DNA from: an uncultured Lachnospiraceae bacterium
GTDB lineage: Bacteria; Bacillota; Clostridia; Lachnospirales; Lachnospiraceae
Direction of reading: 5' to 3'
DNA: 6,266 bases
Assembly: GCA_900313435.1 (NCBI GenBank)
Contig: OMRF01000077.1
Coordinates: forward strand, 1 to 6,266
Shown: piece by piece, positions 4,836 through 6,266 of the stretch
Numbering within the stretch: the stretch's first letter is position 1
How the letters are laid out: every line of letters begins with the position of its first letter
Notes under the pieces: generated by a model
Told to the model about the DNA's origin: nothing
Databases searched by the model: none
Seen by the model: the letters and a program-made list of their open reading frames with translations, nothing else
Translations under genes and position numbers: made by a program

Positions 4836-5780
4836 TTACTTGCTGTCATGGCCCCTTCCTACCTCACTTCTTTTGATATTTATGATCCAAATTCCCGCCG
4901 CCACCAACAGCACCGACAGTATATACTGCCACTTTAACGGCTCTTGCAGTAACAGGGCTGAAATGACAACTCCCAGAACAGGTATCAGTGCATTATAGAT
5001 AGCGATCTCACTGATGGGATGATAAGTCAGCAATGCATTATAAATGGCAAAACATACTGCCGATATCATGATCAGAGCGATCAAAACTATGACACCGATG
5101 GGGCGTATCATCCACGATCCTTTGATCCCAACGAATACACTGATCAGTATGAGTATAGCACCACCTATCGTCATACTCCAGCCTGTTGCCGACAGGATGT
5201 CCATTTTTTTCGAAACGATCCTTGTAATGATCCCTCCGAAAGCGGCACAGATAGCATTAAGCAGTATCATTCCGTCTCCGGCAAAAGTAATATTGTCAAA
5301 AGAGAGTCCGGTCGGTCCGATACTGATCAGTACGATCCCGCCTAATCCCAGGACACAGCCTATGACTTTTCTTATATTCATCTTATCGTCCGCAAAAAAT
5401 ACGGTCGATAATACGATCAGGATAAAACCACCCAACGAGTCAAGTATGGTGGAGCGTCCGCTTGGATTGTTGCTGAGTCCGATATACGCAAACATATAGT
5501 GGAGTGTCGTATTGACAAGCGCCAGAAGGATCAGCCATGAAAGATCAGCCTTTTTCTTTATCCCAAGCGATCTGTGTTTTATCGCACAGAATACAACGAT
5601 CAATAATCCGGCCGAAAAAAAGCGGACACCTGCAAACAACAGTTTCCCGCCAAGATCATCGGCAGCTATCCCAAATACACCATACCCAACCTTGATCAGC
5701 GGATAGGCCAATGACCATCCTACCGCACAAAGGATCGCAAACAATGCTTTATATTTCTTGGTTTTAAGAAGATCAGTCAT
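4836..5780 (-). CDS. EamA/DMT-family transporter
   Basis: This 314-residue integral membrane protein has about ten hydrophobic segments (roughly 11-30, 46-67, 81-102, 112-130, 137-155, 169-188, 199-219, 227-249, 258-279, 286-302). They form two tandem five-helix EamA halves. The end of each half has the family's usual pattern, for example the second-half stretch at 260-281 with P-V-L-G and Q-E-P-L. Members of the drug/metabolite transporter superfamily export or import small metabolites such as amino acids, nucleosides or drugs; the substrate is not readable here. The ATG at 5780 is preferred to a GTG at 5801 because GGGAG (5787-5791) lies 6 bases before it. The gene begins 8 bases inside the upstream hydrolase gene, which points to translational coupling and a joint transcript. 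The basic C-terminal tail is short. Confidence 0.92.
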   Translation of the reverse strand: MTDLLKTKKYKALFAILCAVGWSLAYPLIKVGYGVFGIAADDLGGKLLFAGVRFFSAGLLIVVFCAIKHRSLGIKKKADLSWLILLALVNTTLHYMFAYIGLSNNPSGRSTILDSLGGFILIVLSTVFFADDKMNIRKVIGCVLGLGGIVLISIGPTGLSFDNITFAGDGMILLNAICAAFGGIITRIVSKKMDILSATGWSMTIGGAILILISVFVGIKGSWMIRPIGVIVLIALIMISAVCFAIYNALLTYHPISEIAIYNALIPVLGVVISALLLQEPLKWQYILSVLLVAAGIWIINIKRSEVGRGHDSK

Positions 5781-6266
5781 CCTGATCTCCCACAACTGCA
5801 CTATCTGTTAGCAGCCACACAAGCGCCTCCTTGTCGCGGGATACGGGAAACCAGGCGCAGTGCGGATGAACGCCGTATTTTTCCTTTAGCTCGCCGGGCT
5901 CATATTTTGTGAATCGTATCTTGTCACCCATCTTATCCTTGAGAGCATCATATATCTCAGACGAACCGTAATGCGCCGGAAAATACGGACTCGACTCACT
6001 TCCACCGCAGCGAACGATGTCATCATCCTCCGCGTGAAAGAGCCAAAACGGTGTTTCGCACAATTTATCAAGGTCTTCGTTTGATGTCGCTCCGCATATT
6101 ATTATCGCTTTATGGAAAAGTCCCGGGTATTCCTTCATCATCCTAAGCGCCCCTATTCCGCCGGCACTGTAGCCGTAGACGCAGATCATTTCTTTATTTA
6201 TGGCGGGATATTCTGAGCAAAGATTAAGTATCAGCTCCCGGAGTGCGTTGTGCACTTTGTCGCGCG
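5773..6266 (-). CDS. Predicted peptidase/esterase, alpha/beta-hydrolase fold (N-terminus beyond window)
   Basis: This is the C-terminal 164 codons or so of a serine hydrolase; the frame is open to the right edge, so the in-frame GTG at 6255 is probably not the start. The nucleophile elbow G-Y-S-A-G-G has its Ser codon at 6168-6166. The acid is in the A-E-D-D-D-I-V stretch, and the base is a His in P-H-C-A-W near the end, which then runs into a W-L-L terminal helix. This order and the F-H-A-x-D-D pattern resemble the predicted-peptidase/PHB-depolymerase-like esterase group (COG4099-like, by recollection). The missing part would hold the first strands and any signal peptide, so location is unknown. 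Its stop codon lies inside the start of the EamA gene. Confidence 0.8.
   Translation of the reverse strand, partial: RDKVHNALRELILNLCSEYPAINKEMICVYGYSAGGIGALRMMKEYPGLFHKAIIICGATSNEDLDKLCETPFWLFHAEDDDIVRCGGSESSPYFPAHYGSSEIYDALKDKMGDKIRFTKYEPGELKEKYGVHPHCAWFPVSRDKEALVWLLTDSAVVGDQDD
5787..5791 (-). promoter_or_regulatory. Ribosome binding site inside the upstream hydrolase gene
   Basis: GGGAG lies 6 bases before the ATG at 5780 and within the last codons of the hydrolase gene. It selects that start over the GTG at 5801. Confidence 0.65.

Noticed and set aside
5044..5499. Plus-strand open frame of 151 codons, hydrophobic in places
   Set aside because: It is antisense to the EamA gene. Reverse complements of hydrophobic helix codons give spurious open frames of this kind.
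5781..5801. GTG start at 5801 for the EamA transporter
   Set aside because: The ATG at 5780 has GGGAG 6 bases upstream and gives the usual short cytoplasmic N-terminus. The GTG would add seven residues without a better ribosome site.
6253..6255. GTG at 6255 as the true start of the right-hand hydrolase
   Set aside because: The frame continues open to the window edge, and the remaining protein would lack the first strands and oxyanion region of the fold. The gene is more likely cut by the window.

Overview
All seven genes in this window lie on the minus strand, so the region is transcribed from right to left. Two genes are cut by the window edges: a metallo-beta-lactamase-fold hydrolase on the left and a serine hydrolase on the right. 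Base composition is moderate, Shine-Dalgarno sites are strong (AGGAGG, GGGAGG), genes are packed tightly, and the chief oxidoreductase is rich in iron-sulfur cysteines. This suggests an anaerobic Firmicute of the class Clostridia, probably Lachnospiraceae-like. That assignment is inference; no rRNA or other taxonomic marker is present.

Layout in transcription order. (1) 6266-5773 is the C-terminal part of a predicted peptidase/esterase of the alpha/beta-hydrolase fold. It overlaps by 8 bases (2) 5780-4836, an EamA/DMT-family transporter. (3) A 213-base gap (4835-4623) carries a good sigma-A-type promoter just before the next gene and possibly decayed coding sequence. (4) 4622-3546 is a membrane-anchored endonuclease/exonuclease/phosphatase-fold protein. 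(5) 3488-1995 is a PreA-like dihydropyrimidine dehydrogenase subunit with an extra N-terminal iron-sulfur domain. (6) 1944-1417 is a nitroreductase-family flavoprotein. (7) 1363-566 is an alpha/beta hydrolase. (8) 513-1 is an MBL-fold hydrolase, cut by the window edge.

The most striking feature is a family of GC-rich palindromes. One copy sits in each of the four consecutive gaps between genes 4 to 8 (gaps of 57, 50, 53 and 52 bases). Each copy starts 2-7 bases after a stop codon. Three of the four end 3-5 bases before the next Shine-Dalgarno site. Two copies are nearly identical 29-mers, one carries a 9-base tandem duplication, and one has lost its centre. They look like REP/MITE-type elements that have colonised, or been kept at, each junction of one putative polycistron.

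Functionally, PreA-like reductase + nitroreductase + alpha/beta hydrolase + MBL hydrolase looks like a reductive and hydrolytic pathway for a small, perhaps heterocyclic, compound. Protein families in it partly echo the reductive (Pre) and Rut pyrimidine-degradation routes, but no dihydropyrimidinase or PreT flavin subunit is visible. The substrate is unknown.
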